Assembly: GCF_005952805.1 (NCBI RefSeq)
Contig: NZ_CP040709.1
Span: 3,906,001-3,970,000 of the forward strand
Direction: 5' to 3'
DNA: 64,000 nt
From: Inhella inkyongensis
GTDB lineage: Bacteria > Pseudomonadota > Gammaproteobacteria > Burkholderiales > Burkholderiaceae_C
The notes beneath the pieces are model-generated. The model ran no database searches. It was not told the origin of the DNA and worked only from the letters and a program-made list of their open reading frames with translations. Below, piece by piece: positions 19,976 through 28,061 of the stretch. A program made the translations under genes and the position numbers. The number at the start of each line of letters is the position of its first letter. The first letter of the stretch is position 1.

Positions 19976-21165
19976 TATCGCTCCCAGGGAGGGGTATAAC
20001 GGCCGTCAACCTTCGTGCATGGCATATGAAAATTCCCAGTCAGAATATCAGCAACACGGGCAAGCTTTGTGTAATTCATTGCACGGAAGTACTTGTAATA
20101 AACATCCCCCGCCCCATCGATCATCACCCTGGTGTCAGAGGACGTATAAAACCTTATCAGGGCGCCATTTGTTCGCGAATTGCGACCTTCATTGGGGCGA
20201 AAGTATCGAGGACAACTTTCTTCCAGAATGGAAAAGACCCCACTGAACTCGGCGTTTAGCTCTGCTTGGGCCTGCTGTGCAGCTGCCTGGCGATCCCTGA
20301 ACTGTCGAATCGGGCAAAACCAAAACCCTGACGGCCTTCCTGCTGTGGCGCCTCCTGGTGCATTGGCAACCATGCGACTATTCAACCAAATACAGTCCTG
20401 GGGCTCAAACGCAAGGCCGTGGAACGATAGAGCAGCCGTCGCGAGATGCAGGGCCTCCCCGTTAGGCTTTGCAGGTCCACGCGCCGACTCCGGGAGAACC
20501 ACATAGCTTTCATCCTTTGTGTCCGCCAACATTCGTGTAAGTGCTCGATACTCCAGGCGCTTATCATCCATCAGGTGCTGTCCTGAGATATTCGCCCAGC
20601 GAGATTTCGGATGAAACAGAGGCACTAAGCTGGAATAGGAAATCCCGGTGATGGTTAAGAAGTTCGCCGGCCTGTTACGCAGACTCGATTGTTGAATTGG
20701 CTCCGTTTTGTCAGACCATACAGTCAGCGCCCAATGTCCCGCGCCAAACGCAAGGTAAGCAGCGGAGAACTGCACGGACACAACAATCATCAAAATTCCA
20801 AAACGGAAGCTAGGACTACCTCCCAAGCACTGGACTCCCATAACCACAAGGGGTCCAACAAGCACTAAACCGGCGATAAAGTATCGCCCGTTGCCGCTAG
20901 TTGCCATCCAGAGCACAAACATTAGAAACATGGCGCCAAGTGTGCGCCACTGCCCCGGCGTAAGTCTGGACCCAACTTTATTCGCGCGCAGCGCAACAAA
21001 ACAAAGCAAGATTATCAGTATTGCGAAGCGCCAGTCGGGCGCCATAAATTCGACGTAAATACCGGCGGCGGGATCACCCATCAAGAAGGGCCGAAGCACA
21101 CCTTCTAACCACCCATCAGGTTGAAATCTCAACATCGATTTCGGCTGGCTAAAACCAGTTTGCAA
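19975..21165 (-). CDS. C-terminal part of a frameshifted polytopic membrane protein
   Basis: 396 open codons. Residues about 45-150 hold four hydrophobic helices; the rest is a soluble domain of about 240 residues, presumably periplasmic, with no motif I recognise. The frame starts 17 bases before the end of the preceding membrane-protein frame. Deleting one T from the TTTT tract at 21151-21154 fuses the two without a break. I therefore read it as the second half of one roughly 640-residue membrane protein of glycosyltransferase-C type. If the shift is real, this half might be made by re-initiation at ATG 21163-21165. Confidence 0.7.
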   Translation of the reverse strand: MQTGFSQPKSMLRFQPDGWLEGVLRPFLMGDPAAGIYVEFMAPDWRFAILIILLCFVALRANKVGSRLTPGQWRTLGAMFLMFVLWMATSGNGRYFIAGLVLVGPLVVMGVQCLGGSPSFRFGILMIVVSVQFSAAYLAFGAGHWALTVWSDKTEPIQQSSLRNRPANFLTITGISYSSLVPLFHPKSRWANISGQHLMDDKRLEYRALTRMLADTKDESYVVLPESARGPAKPNGEALHLATAALSFHGLAFEPQDCIWLNSRMVANAPGGATAGRPSGFWFCPIRQFRDRQAAAQQAQAELNAEFSGVFSILEESCPRYFRPNEGRNSRTNGALIRFYTSSDTRVMIDGAGDVYYKYFRAMNYTKLARVADILTGNFHMPCTKVDGRYTPPWER

Positions 21166-21898
21166 AGAATGGGTGAAAAGGGTTCCCCGTAACTCTGTAC
21201 AGTTGCACCCCCCACGGCATATATGCAGCGAACGCTCCTAGTGCCGCGCCTAGCAATAAGAACACTCCTCTCTTCAGCGTCCCCACCCTACCGGCGGTTA
21301 AGCACCAAAATGCCAAAAGAGGCAAGAAGACGGCATTAGACAGTTTGAACGCCGCGGCAACTCCGAGCAGGAGTGCCGCCCAAAAATGACGTCGATTACC
21401 GACCTCGTCTTTCGCCATAAGAACAAGGGCCCACAACAGTGGAATGGCCGCCAACAGGTCGTTCGCTGAAGTTTCAATGGAAGCCCAGAGCAAACCGCTT
21501 GTCATGGCGATAATGCCTGCGGCCCAACGCCATCCCAAGTCAATCCACTCAGATCCAGTTCGTATTGTGAGTTGATAAGCTAGCGCCCAAGCCGGTAGAG
21601 CCAATAAGAGCGCCTGCGAGCCTGCCCACAGCATTCCCACAGCAAGGCCTGAAATATTAAGAATGCTCAATTTATATATTGGCCAGTACAAATATGGATA
21701 CTGGTATGTTTGCAGACTTGCCGGCGCCACATCGAGGTGCCATCGAGGGCTTTCCGCAATATAGCCAAGATATATATGATGATTTAGCGCATCCCAACTC
21801 CAGCCTTGCCCACCTAAACCAAAATACACGCCAATAGCGGCGACAATGGCCGCCACGATGGCGAATATGATGGCCTCAATCAATATCGCTTGCTTCAT
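21149..21898 (-). CDS. N-terminal part of a frameshifted polytopic membrane protein (GT-C/GT87-like)
   Basis: 249 codons. Six to seven hydrophobic helices, with an early loop WSWDALNHHIYLGY that looks like the first-loop acidic motif of polytopic glycosyltransferases. It ends abruptly after LYRVTGNPFHPFFANWF. In comparable proteins, as I recall them, the 'TGNPFxPF' segment sits mid-protein, so the stop is premature. Start at ATG 21896-21898 overlaps the preceding stop (ATGA). The rest continues in the +1 frame (19975-21165). Confidence 0.75.
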   Translation of the reverse strand: MKQAILIEAIIFAIVAAIVAAIGVYFGLGGQGWSWDALNHHIYLGYIAESPRWHLDVAPASLQTYQYPYLYWPIYKLSILNISGLAVGMLWAGSQALLLALPAWALAYQLTIRTGSEWIDLGWRWAAGIIAMTSGLLWASIETSANDLLAAIPLLWALVLMAKDEVGNRRHFWAALLLGVAAAFKLSNAVFLPLLAFWCLTAGRVGTLKRGVFLLLGAALGAFAAYMPWGVQLYRVTGNPFHPFFANWF

Positions 21899-23112
21899 AG
21901 CTCGAGCTCACGCCAACCAATTGCCTTCTGCTCGTTCCGTCGCAGTCGTCCACTCGACTCAAAGGCACTTCGCAGCGTTGCAAGATAGAGCTTCGCCAAA
22001 AGTGCTTGAGCTCCCCCGATAGTGAGTGCAATCCCAGGGATTAGGATTTGCATGGTCTTTTGCGGATCCAGTGGACCGAAGCCAGCTCGCTGCCATTCGA
22101 TTGGCAGCTCAATACATATAAGCAAGCCAGCGAATAACATAAGAACCCCGCCAAGCACCAAGGATGCCCCCTGAATCCACCGCAAAATCAGTCTCTCGCT
22201 TCTGCTATTCGTTTCAAGCCCCGCCCCATGACGTGCATATATCACGCCCAGGGCGAGAAGCATGGTTTGCCACCCTATGACGCATGCGGCAGCCGCAAAC
22301 AATTCTGCATGGACGCCTCTTGGCCACGCTCCGTCTATCCAGCCTACAGGAGCAAAAGCTGCAGAGAACTGCAATATACCCAGCAGCAACAGGAGGGCCC
22401 CTGGGTAAAGAAATAGCCAGCGCGGCGCAAATAGAAACAAGAATCTCAGATGGCGCCAACCGTCGCGCCAGGTATTCAGATGGGGCGGTCGACCTCGCTC
22501 ATCAGGAGCTAACGTTGTCGGCACCTCTGAGATGCGGAGGCCCGACTGGAGTGCCTTTACTATCATTTCACTAGCGAACTCCATGCCCGGAGTTATTAGC
22601 CCCAAATCCAGCACGGCTTGGCGGTCAAAGGCCCTGAGGCCGCAATGAAAATCACTTAGGGGGCCGCCAAAAAAGCGCCGCCCCACAAAGCTCAGTACTG
22701 GATTGCCCAGGTACCGATGGAGTAGAGGCATTGCACCTGGTTCGATGCCACCTTTGAATCTATTGCCGACCACCAGTTGCTGTCCACGGCGGAGCGCCTC
22801 CAGAAACGGGGCTAGCCCGCCAAAGTTGTAACTGCAGTCCGAGTCAGCCATAGCAATATAACGACCGCGCGCAGCCGATATACCAGCCTGGAGGGCAGCC
22901 CCATAGCCGCGCTGCTCGACCCCTATCACTCTTGCGCCAAGATTGAGTGCTATTCCGACTGAGCCATCGGTCGAACCGTTATCAGCTATCAGCACTTCGC
23001 CGCTTACGCCATGCTCAAGCAGGAACGCTTTTGCCTGCTGGATACACTTTGCCAGCGTTCTTGCCTCGTTGAGGCAAGGCATCAGAATGGTCAACTCAAT
23101 CTCGGTCGTCAT
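21895..23112 (-). CDS. glycosyltransferase family 2, dolichol/polyprenyl-phosphate sugar synthase-like
   Basis: 405 residues. GT2 catalytic domain about 1-240: ILMPCLNEARTLAKCI, VLIADNGSTDGS, YIAMADSDCSYNF with the DxD equivalent, GNRFKGGI and DFHCGLRAFDR. Four hydrophobic helices follow (about 245-380), as in polyprenyl-phosphate glucosyl/mannosyl transferases with membrane anchors. It would load a sugar onto undecaprenyl phosphate, giving a donor for a GT-C enzyme such as the split gene next to it. Start at ATG 23110-23112 with no good ribosome-binding site. The terminator of the pilin gene ends only 13 bases upstream. Confidence 0.86.
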   Translation of the reverse strand: MTTEIELTILMPCLNEARTLAKCIQQAKAFLLEHGVSGEVLIADNGSTDGSVGIALNLGARVIGVEQRGYGAALQAGISAARGRYIAMADSDCSYNFGGLAPFLEALRRGQQLVVGNRFKGGIEPGAMPLLHRYLGNPVLSFVGRRFFGGPLSDFHCGLRAFDRQAVLDLGLITPGMEFASEMIVKALQSGLRISEVPTTLAPDERGRPPHLNTWRDGWRHLRFLFLFAPRWLFLYPGALLLLLGILQFSAAFAPVGWIDGAWPRGVHAELFAAAACVIGWQTMLLALGVIYARHGAGLETNSRSERLILRWIQGASLVLGGVLMLFAGLLICIELPIEWQRAGFGPLDPQKTMQILIPGIALTIGGAQALLAKLYLATLRSAFESSGRLRRNEQKAIGWRELEL

Positions 23113-23124
23113 TCGCGGAAGCAA

Positions 23125-23152
23125 ATAAAAAAGGCAGCGCGCACGCTGCCTT
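23125..23152 (-). terminator. rho-independent terminator between pilin gene and glycan operon
   Basis: Perfect 9-bp arms AAGGCAGCG / CGCTGCCTT with a 4-base loop (23131-23152), followed on the minus strand by a T-run. It lies 26 bases after the pilin stop and 13 bases before the next start codon. Confidence 0.88.
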
Positions 23153-23177
23153 ATAGGGTTAGATTGTTAGGCCTGAA

Positions 23178-23648
23178 TTAGCCGCGGCAGGAGCCAGGCA
23201 GGAACTTCGCCAGGATGGGGTTGTTCGCACCAGGGCCGCACTTCCACTGATAGACTTGTTGCGGCGTGCCGCTATAGGTCAAGGGCGAACCAGTGCTGTT
23301 AGCTGGCGTCAAATCAATGGTCTTGTCGTCGATTTGGGCATCGCCCACTCCAGTCGCCGTGACGGTGATCTTGCCGTCTGCACTCGTTTGAATTGACTTC
23401 ACATACTTGGACGATTGATTGGTGTTTTCACAGCCCCAGGCATTCGCGGCCACGGTACTTTGGCTGCCAGACTGGTACACCTCAGAGATCGTGGTGCGGC
23501 ACGAAGACGCAGCCAGCACCACTTCGGACATCTTCGCCCGCTTGGTGTAATCCTGATAAGCCGGCAGCGCCACCGCAGCCAAGATGCCGATGATCGCCAC
23601 CACGATCATCAATTCGATCAGGGTGAAACCTTGTTGAACACGCTTCAT
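23178..23648 (-). CDS. pilA: type IV pilin major subunit
   Basis: 156 residues. Start at ATG 23646-23648 with a perfect AAGGAG ribosome-binding site. The class III leader MKRVQQG is cleaved before F (+1), with the conserved glutamate at +5 ([27 protein letters not shown]), forming the N-terminal assembly helix. The body has an early cysteine pair and a C-terminal disulfide loop (WKC ... GSCRG), the D-region typical of group IVa pilins. Prepilin peptidase and assembly genes are elsewhere. A sigma-54 promoter and strong terminator frame the gene. The neighbouring PglL-like enzyme and transferases suggest the pilin is glycosylated; the acceptor residue is not known. Confidence 0.96.
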   Translation of the reverse strand: MKRVQQGFTLIELMIVVAIIGILAAVALPAYQDYTKRAKMSEVVLAASSCRTTISEVYQSGSQSTVAANAWGCENTNQSSKYVKSIQTSADGKITVTATGVGDAQIDDKTIDLTPANSTGSPLTYSGTPQQVYQWKCGPGANNPILAKFLPGSCRG

Positions 23649-23693
23649 GGAAAGCTCCTTCGAGAGGAAAGGGGTTGAGGACACCCCCTTATA

Positions 23694-23710
23694 TGCAGGG
23701 GTCGTGCCAA
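23694..23710 (-). promoter_or_regulatory. sigma-54 promoter of pilA
   Basis: Minus strand reads TTGGCACGACCCCTGCA. The -24 element TTGGCACG is perfect and the -12 element CTGCA differs from TTGCA at one base, with correct spacing. It lies about 46 bases before the pilin start. Pilin genes are classically controlled by RpoN with PilR. Confidence 0.85.
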
Positions 23711-23721
23711 GTGTAGGGATG

Positions 23722-23734
23722 GGCACTTCGTGCC
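23722..23734. promoter_or_regulatory. small palindrome upstream of the pilA promoter
   Basis: GGCAC-TTC-GTGCC, 12 bases upstream of the -24 element. Its half-site resembles the -24 box itself, so it may be a decoy RpoN contact or an activator site. Weak evidence. Confidence 0.3.
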
Positions 23735-23814
23735 ACAGGTCACGGTTTCCCCTAGGCGTCGCAGAACGCACAGCCATGGGCTGACAAATTTCGTCAACCA
23801 CCTGCCGAGAACTG

Positions 23815-24597
23815 TCACTCCAGCGGCAGCAACTGGCCCGTTTGCAGCGCGCGGATGGCATGGCCGCCGGGTTGGGCGGCCAATTGCGCCAGCACCGCCT
23901 GGGTCTCGCCGGGCTTGATGTGAGTAAGCCAAATTTCGGGCCGGACCTGCAACTGACGCAGCTCGGGCATCAGGCTGGCAGGGCAGTGATGGCGGCTGAG
24001 GGCAGCCAACACAGCTTCATCGTCACCAAAAGCCGCTTCGATGATCAATTGACGCAGCGGCAACTGGTTCAGTCGGCGCCACAGGGCGGGGTTGGGGCCG
24101 GTATCGCCGGTGTAAGCCAGCCATTGGGCGCCGTGGAGATGACGGATGGCGAACCCGCACGCAGGCACTGTGTGTGCGGCGGGAAGCACCTCGATCTGGC
24201 GGCCCGCCAATTCAAGGACCTGCCCGGTCTCAAGCGGCGAAAAGCCCAATGCCGGGGACTCAGCACTGGGAAGCCGAGTGAAATCCGGCCAGATCACATC
24301 ATTGAACAGATGGGTTTTCAGCGCCAGCAGGGTTTCGGGCAGCGCATGAACCTGGACCGGCCCCAAACCCAAGGCGCGGCGGCGACGCAGTGCGGCGTCG
24401 GCCAGCAAGGGCAGGCTCAGTACATGATCTAGATGAGAGTGACTGAGCAGCACATGATCAATTTGCGCCAGCTCGTCCAGGCTGAGGTCACCCACGCCCG
24501 TGCCGGCATCGATCAGGATGCGCTGGTCCAGCAGGAAAGATGTGGTCTTGCAGCCGGCCGCGATGGCCCCGCTGCAACCAAGAACTCGAAGTGTCAT
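23815..24597 (-). CDS. MBL-fold hydrolase, class II cyclic-nucleotide phosphodiesterase-like
   Basis: 260 residues. [16 protein letters not shown] is the metal-binding HxHxDH motif; [21 protein letters not shown] and WLTHIKP supply the other ligands in the order expected of the metallo-beta-lactamase fold. The short form and the region after the motif resemble PDEase_II (3',5'-cyclic-nucleotide phosphodiesterases) more than RNase Z. Substrate not proven. Start ATG 24595-24597; a TTG six bases upstream is in frame. It is followed by the divergent-looking pilA promoter region and stands alone. Confidence 0.8.
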   Translation of the reverse strand: MTLRVLGCSGAIAAGCKTTSFLLDQRILIDAGTGVGDLSLDELAQIDHVLLSHSHLDHVLSLPLLADAALRRRRALGLGPVQVHALPETLLALKTHLFNDVIWPDFTRLPSAESPALGFSPLETGQVLELAGRQIEVLPAAHTVPACGFAIRHLHGAQWLAYTGDTGPNPALWRRLNQLPLRQLIIEAAFGDDEAVLAALSRHHCPASLMPELRQLQVRPEIWLTHIKPGETQAVLAQLAAQPGGHAIRALQTGQLLPLE

Positions 24598-24729
24598 AGG
24601 CAATCGGCGCCCAAGTGGCGCTCAGCCTGGCACTGTAGAGGCCAGTTCAAGCGAGAGGCGCGCAGTTTTGACGCAGCAGCCGAACTGGTGGCTTGGCCTA
24701 ATTCGGCCGATCCGGATGCGTGACGCCCG

Positions 24730-25398
24730 TCACGCCGGCTGGACAAACTGCATCTGAGTGCCGGCCAGCTCAATCACATCGCCGTGCTTGAGCGGCACCG
24801 CCTCTTCCGGCAGCGCTTGTCCATTGAGAGTCGGCCGCTGGGCACCTTCGACATGAGAGAACACATAACCCGCCGGACGACGGGTGATGGAGGCCACTTG
24901 CACGCCCGGCTTGCCCACCGTGGTCACGACCTTGGTCAGCGGCACTTCACGGCCAGCGGCGGCGCCGTTGAGCACCTTGATGCTGGCCGGGCCTTGGGCG
25001 GCGGCCGCACCGAGGGCGCCAAAGCCACTGGCCGGTGCCGGCGCACGCGCCGCCAGCGGCGGCGGCATCTCGCCGGGCTTGAGGATCATGGTCTTGTCGT
25101 ATTCGGCGTGCTCATCCGCCAAGAACTTGATCTTGTACTTGCCAACCTCGATCACATCGTTGGCGCGCAGCTGTTGCTTCTTGACCGCCTTGCCATTGAT
25201 GTAGGTGCCATTGGTGGAATTCAGGTCCTCGATAAAGACCTCGGCGCCAATCATCTGCAGCACGGCGTGCTCGCCGCTGACGGCGAGGTTATCGATGACG
25301 ATGTCGTTATAGGGGCGGCGACCCATGGTGGTGCGGTCTTTGGTCAACTGCACTTCCTTGATCACCACGCCGTCGAGCGACAACACCAGTTTGGCCAT
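24730..25398 (-). CDS. FHA-domain protein
   Basis: 222 residues. Start at ATG 25396-25398 behind AGAGG; the frame extends further upstream without support. The FHA fold spans about 20-95 with the phospho-threonine contacts GRRPYNDIVID (26-36), SGEH (41-44) and STNGTYING (61-69). A threonine after it (DKTMILKPGE) is a common phosphorylation site in kinase-partner FHA proteins. The C-terminal part (about 140-222) looks like a second, degenerate FHA-like beta domain (TVGKPGVQVASITRR ... LNGQALPEEAVPLKHGDVIEL). Adjacent phosphatase and kinase genes make it the likely phospho-reader of that system. Confidence 0.92.
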   Translation of the reverse strand: MAKLVLSLDGVVIKEVQLTKDRTTMGRRPYNDIVIDNLAVSGEHAVLQMIGAEVFIEDLNSTNGTYINGKAVKKQQLRANDVIEVGKYKIKFLADEHAEYDKTMILKPGEMPPPLAARAPAPASGFGALGAAAAQGPASIKVLNGAAAGREVPLTKVVTTVGKPGVQVASITRRPAGYVFSHVEGAQRPTLNGQALPEEAVPLKHGDVIELAGTQMQFVQPA

Positions 25399-25442
25399 CG
25401 GAACCTCTTGAGTTTCTTGTAGCGGGTTGCGCCGCGAATACC

Positions 25443-26243
25443 TTATCGACGTCCAAGCCCCCACCAGGGCTTGGCTTCGGCCCGCCCAGCTGGGCCAACG
25501 CGCGCCAAAACGGCCGTGATGTTATCGCGCCCGCCTTGTTCATTGGCGCCGGCAATCAGCATGCGGGCGGCGTCGGTCAGATCGTTGTTTCGCAGGCACA
25601 AAGCCTGAAGCTGCGCATCATCGAGCATGTCGGACAGGCCATCCGAACAAAGAAGGAACTGATCCCCGGGTTGCAGGGGGTGCAGGGCCACATCGACCTG
25701 CACGATGGGCTCGACGCCCACGGCGCGCGTGACCAGGTTCTTGTGCAGGGCATGCACCGCCTGCTCGGGAGTAATCAGCCCAGCGTCGAGTTGCTCTTGC
25801 AGCAGCGAGTGATCACGGGTGATTTGCTCCAAGCGGCCGGCGCGCAGCCGATAGGCCCGCGAATCGCCCACATGCGCGACGCAGACCCCTTCGGGCCGGA
25901 ACACCGCCATCACCAGGGTGGTGCCCATGCCGGCGTAGCGCGGATTGGTTTGTGCGGCCCCCAGGATGGCCCGGTTGGCGTTGTCCACACAAATTTCGAC
26001 CGCGCGCCGCACCGCCTCGGGCGGCGCACCTTCGGCCTCATGAAGCCAGCGGCCGAGCTCGCTGTGAAGGAAGCTGGTCAGCATCTGGCTTGCCACTTCG
26101 CCCGCGTTGTAGCCGCCCATGCCGTCGGCCAACACGGCCAGGCCCGCCTCGGTGTCGAGGGCAAAGCAGTCCTCGTTGTTATTGCGCGCGCGCCCCACGT
26201 CGGTCAGGCCGACCAACTCCAGCGCATAGGGCAGGGCCTTCAA
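25443..26243 (-). CDS. PP2C-family Ser/Thr protein phosphatase (Stp1-like)
   Basis: 266 residues. All PP2C metal-site motifs are present: DVGRARNNNEDCF, VLADGMGGYNAGE, GMGTTLV, VAHVGDSRAYRL, SDGLSDML and GGRDNITAVL. It would remove phosphate from Ser/Thr, reversing the kinase encoded immediately upstream. Its ATG overlaps the kinase stop (ATGA at 26240-26243), so production is coupled. Confidence 0.94.
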   Translation of the reverse strand: MKALPYALELVGLTDVGRARNNNEDCFALDTEAGLAVLADGMGGYNAGEVASQMLTSFLHSELGRWLHEAEGAPPEAVRRAVEICVDNANRAILGAAQTNPRYAGMGTTLVMAVFRPEGVCVAHVGDSRAYRLRAGRLEQITRDHSLLQEQLDAGLITPEQAVHALHKNLVTRAVGVEPIVQVDVALHPLQPGDQFLLCSDGLSDMLDDAQLQALCLRNNDLTDAARMLIAGANEQGGRDNITAVLARVGPAGRAEAKPWWGLGRR

Positions 26244-27298
26244 GGCGCACCTCCGGTTGGGATGCGTTGAGTGGCACCAAAGGGATCGTCCTTGGGCGGC
26301 GCAGCGGCCTCCGGAGCCGCCGCAAGCATCGGCTCTTCTTCCAACTGCGCGAGCACGGTTTCCAGATCCTGCGCGAAGTCCTCGCCATTCGCATAGCGCA
26401 GCTCCGGGCGCTTTTCCAGCGCCAGCGCCAGCACCATGGCCAGGGCCTCCGGCAAACCCGGGCGCAAGTCGCGCACATCCGCGACGCGCTCGTTGGCAAT
26501 CTCATACATCAAGCGCGCCATCGATTCACTCTGGTGCGGGAGTCGACCGGTGAGCAACTGATAGAGCACGGCCCCCAAGGCGTACAGGTCGCTGCGGCCA
26601 TCAACGGCCGCGCCGGCCAATTGCTCCGGAGCCATGAAACTGGGTGTGCCCAGCACCAAGCCAGTGCGGGTGCGGCTGCCATCGGCAATGCGGGCGATTC
26701 CGAAGTCCATCAGCTTCACCTGCTCGGTCTGCGCGTCCCACATGATGTTGGCCGGTTTGATATCCCGGTGCACCACGCCCTGGCGGTGTGCATAGTCCAG
26801 CGCGCGGGCTACGCGAATGCCCAAGCGCAGCACCTGAGCCACCGGCAACAAATGCCCGGGCTGGACATGGTGACTGAGGTCGCGACCGTGCAGCAATTCC
26901 ATCGAAATCCAGGCATCCCCGCCGCTCTCGCCCAGGTCGTAGACGCGCAGGATGTCCGGGTGATTGAGCGCGCGGGCTGCTCGGGCCTCGCGCAGGAAGC
27001 GGGCGCGCACATCGGCCAGATCAGCCGGGTCGTACTCCTGCGCCAGCAGCAGGCGCTTGATGGCGATCTCGTGCCCGAGTTGCCGGTCGAAGGCCCGATG
27101 CACCACCGCCATGGCGCCACGACCCAACTCGGCGCCAATTTCGATATGGGCTGGCACCTCGGCCGCCACCTGCTGTCCACCCAGCGGCAAGGTGGAACCC
27201 AGCGCCTGGGTGGTCAGAGGCTGGGTGCTTTGCAGGGTGGCCGGTGCCGCTGAGCTGCCCGCGCCCAGCCATCCCTTGACGCGTTGCAGCCAGCCCAT
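26240..27298 (-). CDS. Ser/Thr protein kinase (Pkn2/PknB-type catalytic domain)
   Basis: 352 residues, cytoplasmic. After about 50 linker residues comes a full protein-kinase domain: GAELGRGAMAVVHRAFD glycine loop, IAIKRLL with the ATP-binding lysine, VVHRDIKPANIM catalytic loop, LMDFGIAR, and GTPSFMAPEQL activation segment end. No TM helix or extracellular PASTA sensor. Start ATG 27296-27298 shares a base with the stop of the TerC-type gene (TGATG). The kinase, PP2C phosphatase and FHA genes form a reversible phospho-signalling set. Similar trios accompany type VI secretion (PpkA/PppA/Fha), but no secretion genes are here. Confidence 0.93.
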   Translation of the reverse strand: MGWLQRVKGWLGAGSSAAPATLQSTQPLTTQALGSTLPLGGQQVAAEVPAHIEIGAELGRGAMAVVHRAFDRQLGHEIAIKRLLLAQEYDPADLADVRARFLREARAARALNHPDILRVYDLGESGGDAWISMELLHGRDLSHHVQPGHLLPVAQVLRLGIRVARALDYAHRQGVVHRDIKPANIMWDAQTEQVKLMDFGIARIADGSRTRTGLVLGTPSFMAPEQLAGAAVDGRSDLYALGAVLYQLLTGRLPHQSESMARLMYEIANERVADVRDLRPGLPEALAMVLALALEKRPELRYANGEDFAQDLETVLAQLEEEPMLAAAPEAAAPPKDDPFGATQRIPTGGAP

Positions 27299-28002
27299 CA
27301 CGCGCCCGAAGCAGCCTGGCGACGTGCCAGGGTGCTGCCCAGGCCCCAGACCAACAAGGCGCCAAGCACCCCGGCGATGTAATGGCTGCCGGCGGGCAGG
27401 CCCACGGTCCAGGGTGTCAGCAACGGATCGCCCAGGGCGAGCCCGCCGGCAATCCAACCCAACAACATAGCCCCCACCACGATCACTACCGGGAATCGAT
27501 CCATCAGCTTGATGACGATCTGGCTGCCCCAAACAATGATCGGGATGGAGACCAGCAGGCCAAAAACCACCAGACCCATCTGGTGGCCCTGACCCGCGTT
27601 CTGGGCCGCACCGGCAATTGCAATCACGTTGTCCACGCTCATCACCAGGTCCGCCACGATGACGGTCTTCACCGCCGCCCAGAGTTTGTCACTGGCCTGG
27701 ATGTTGCCATGCCCGTCCTCTTCCTCGGGCAGCATCAGCTTCACACCGATCCACAGCAGCAGCACAGCCCCAATGAGCTTGAGTGCTGGCAACTTGAGCA
27801 GGCTGAGCGCAAAAAAGATCAGGATCACCCGCAGCACGATGGCACCCACCGTGCCCCAGAAGATGCCTTTGGTCCGCAGCTCGGGCGACAGACGCCGGCA
27901 GGCCAAGGCGATGACCACGGCGTTGTCCCCGCCGAGCAGGATGTCGATCATGATGATCTGGCCCACGGCGAGCCAGAAGGCGGGGTCGGTCAACCAATCC
28001 AT
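27298..28002 (-). CDS. TerC-family membrane protein, YjbE type
   Basis: 234 residues, six to seven TM helices. The short TerC subtype has two matching acidic motifs, IDILLGGDNAVVIALA and ADLVMSVDNVIAIAGAA, expected to line a metal path. Role in manganese or other divalent metal efflux is inferred from the family. It leads the kinase-phosphatase-FHA operon. The sucD terminator ends about 14 bases before its start, so it needs its own promoter or readthrough. No riboswitch-like leader fits in that gap. Confidence 0.88.
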   Translation of the reverse strand: MDWLTDPAFWLAVGQIIMIDILLGGDNAVVIALACRRLSPELRTKGIFWGTVGAIVLRVILIFFALSLLKLPALKLIGAVLLLWIGVKLMLPEEEDGHGNIQASDKLWAAVKTVIVADLVMSVDNVIAIAGAAQNAGQGHQMGLVVFGLLVSIPIIVWGSQIVIKLMDRFPVVIVVGAMLLGWIAGGLALGDPLLTPWTVGLPAGSHYIAGVLGALLVWGLGSTLARRQAASGA

Positions 28003-28015
28003 AGCAGTCCAGAAA

Positions 28016-28039
28016 TAGAAAGGGGGCCTTGCGGCCCCC
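28016..28039 (-). terminator. rho-independent terminator after sucD
   Basis: 7-bp GC arms GGGGGCC / GGCCCCC with loop GCAA (28022-28039), followed on the minus strand by TTTCTATTT. It lies 22 bases after the sucD stop. Confidence 0.82.
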
Positions 28040-28061
28040 AGATTGCGTCAGCCAGGGCGGA

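Noticed and set aside
12895..23112. Considered as an O-antigen or capsule polymer locus
   Set aside because: No sugar-nucleotide genes, chain-length regulator or export genes, and the ligase carries PglL rather than WaaL hallmarks; an LPS role is not excluded.
24730..28002. Considered as part of a type VI secretion cluster because of kinase, phosphatase and FHA genes
   Set aside because: No sheath, tube, spike or membrane-complex genes on either side.
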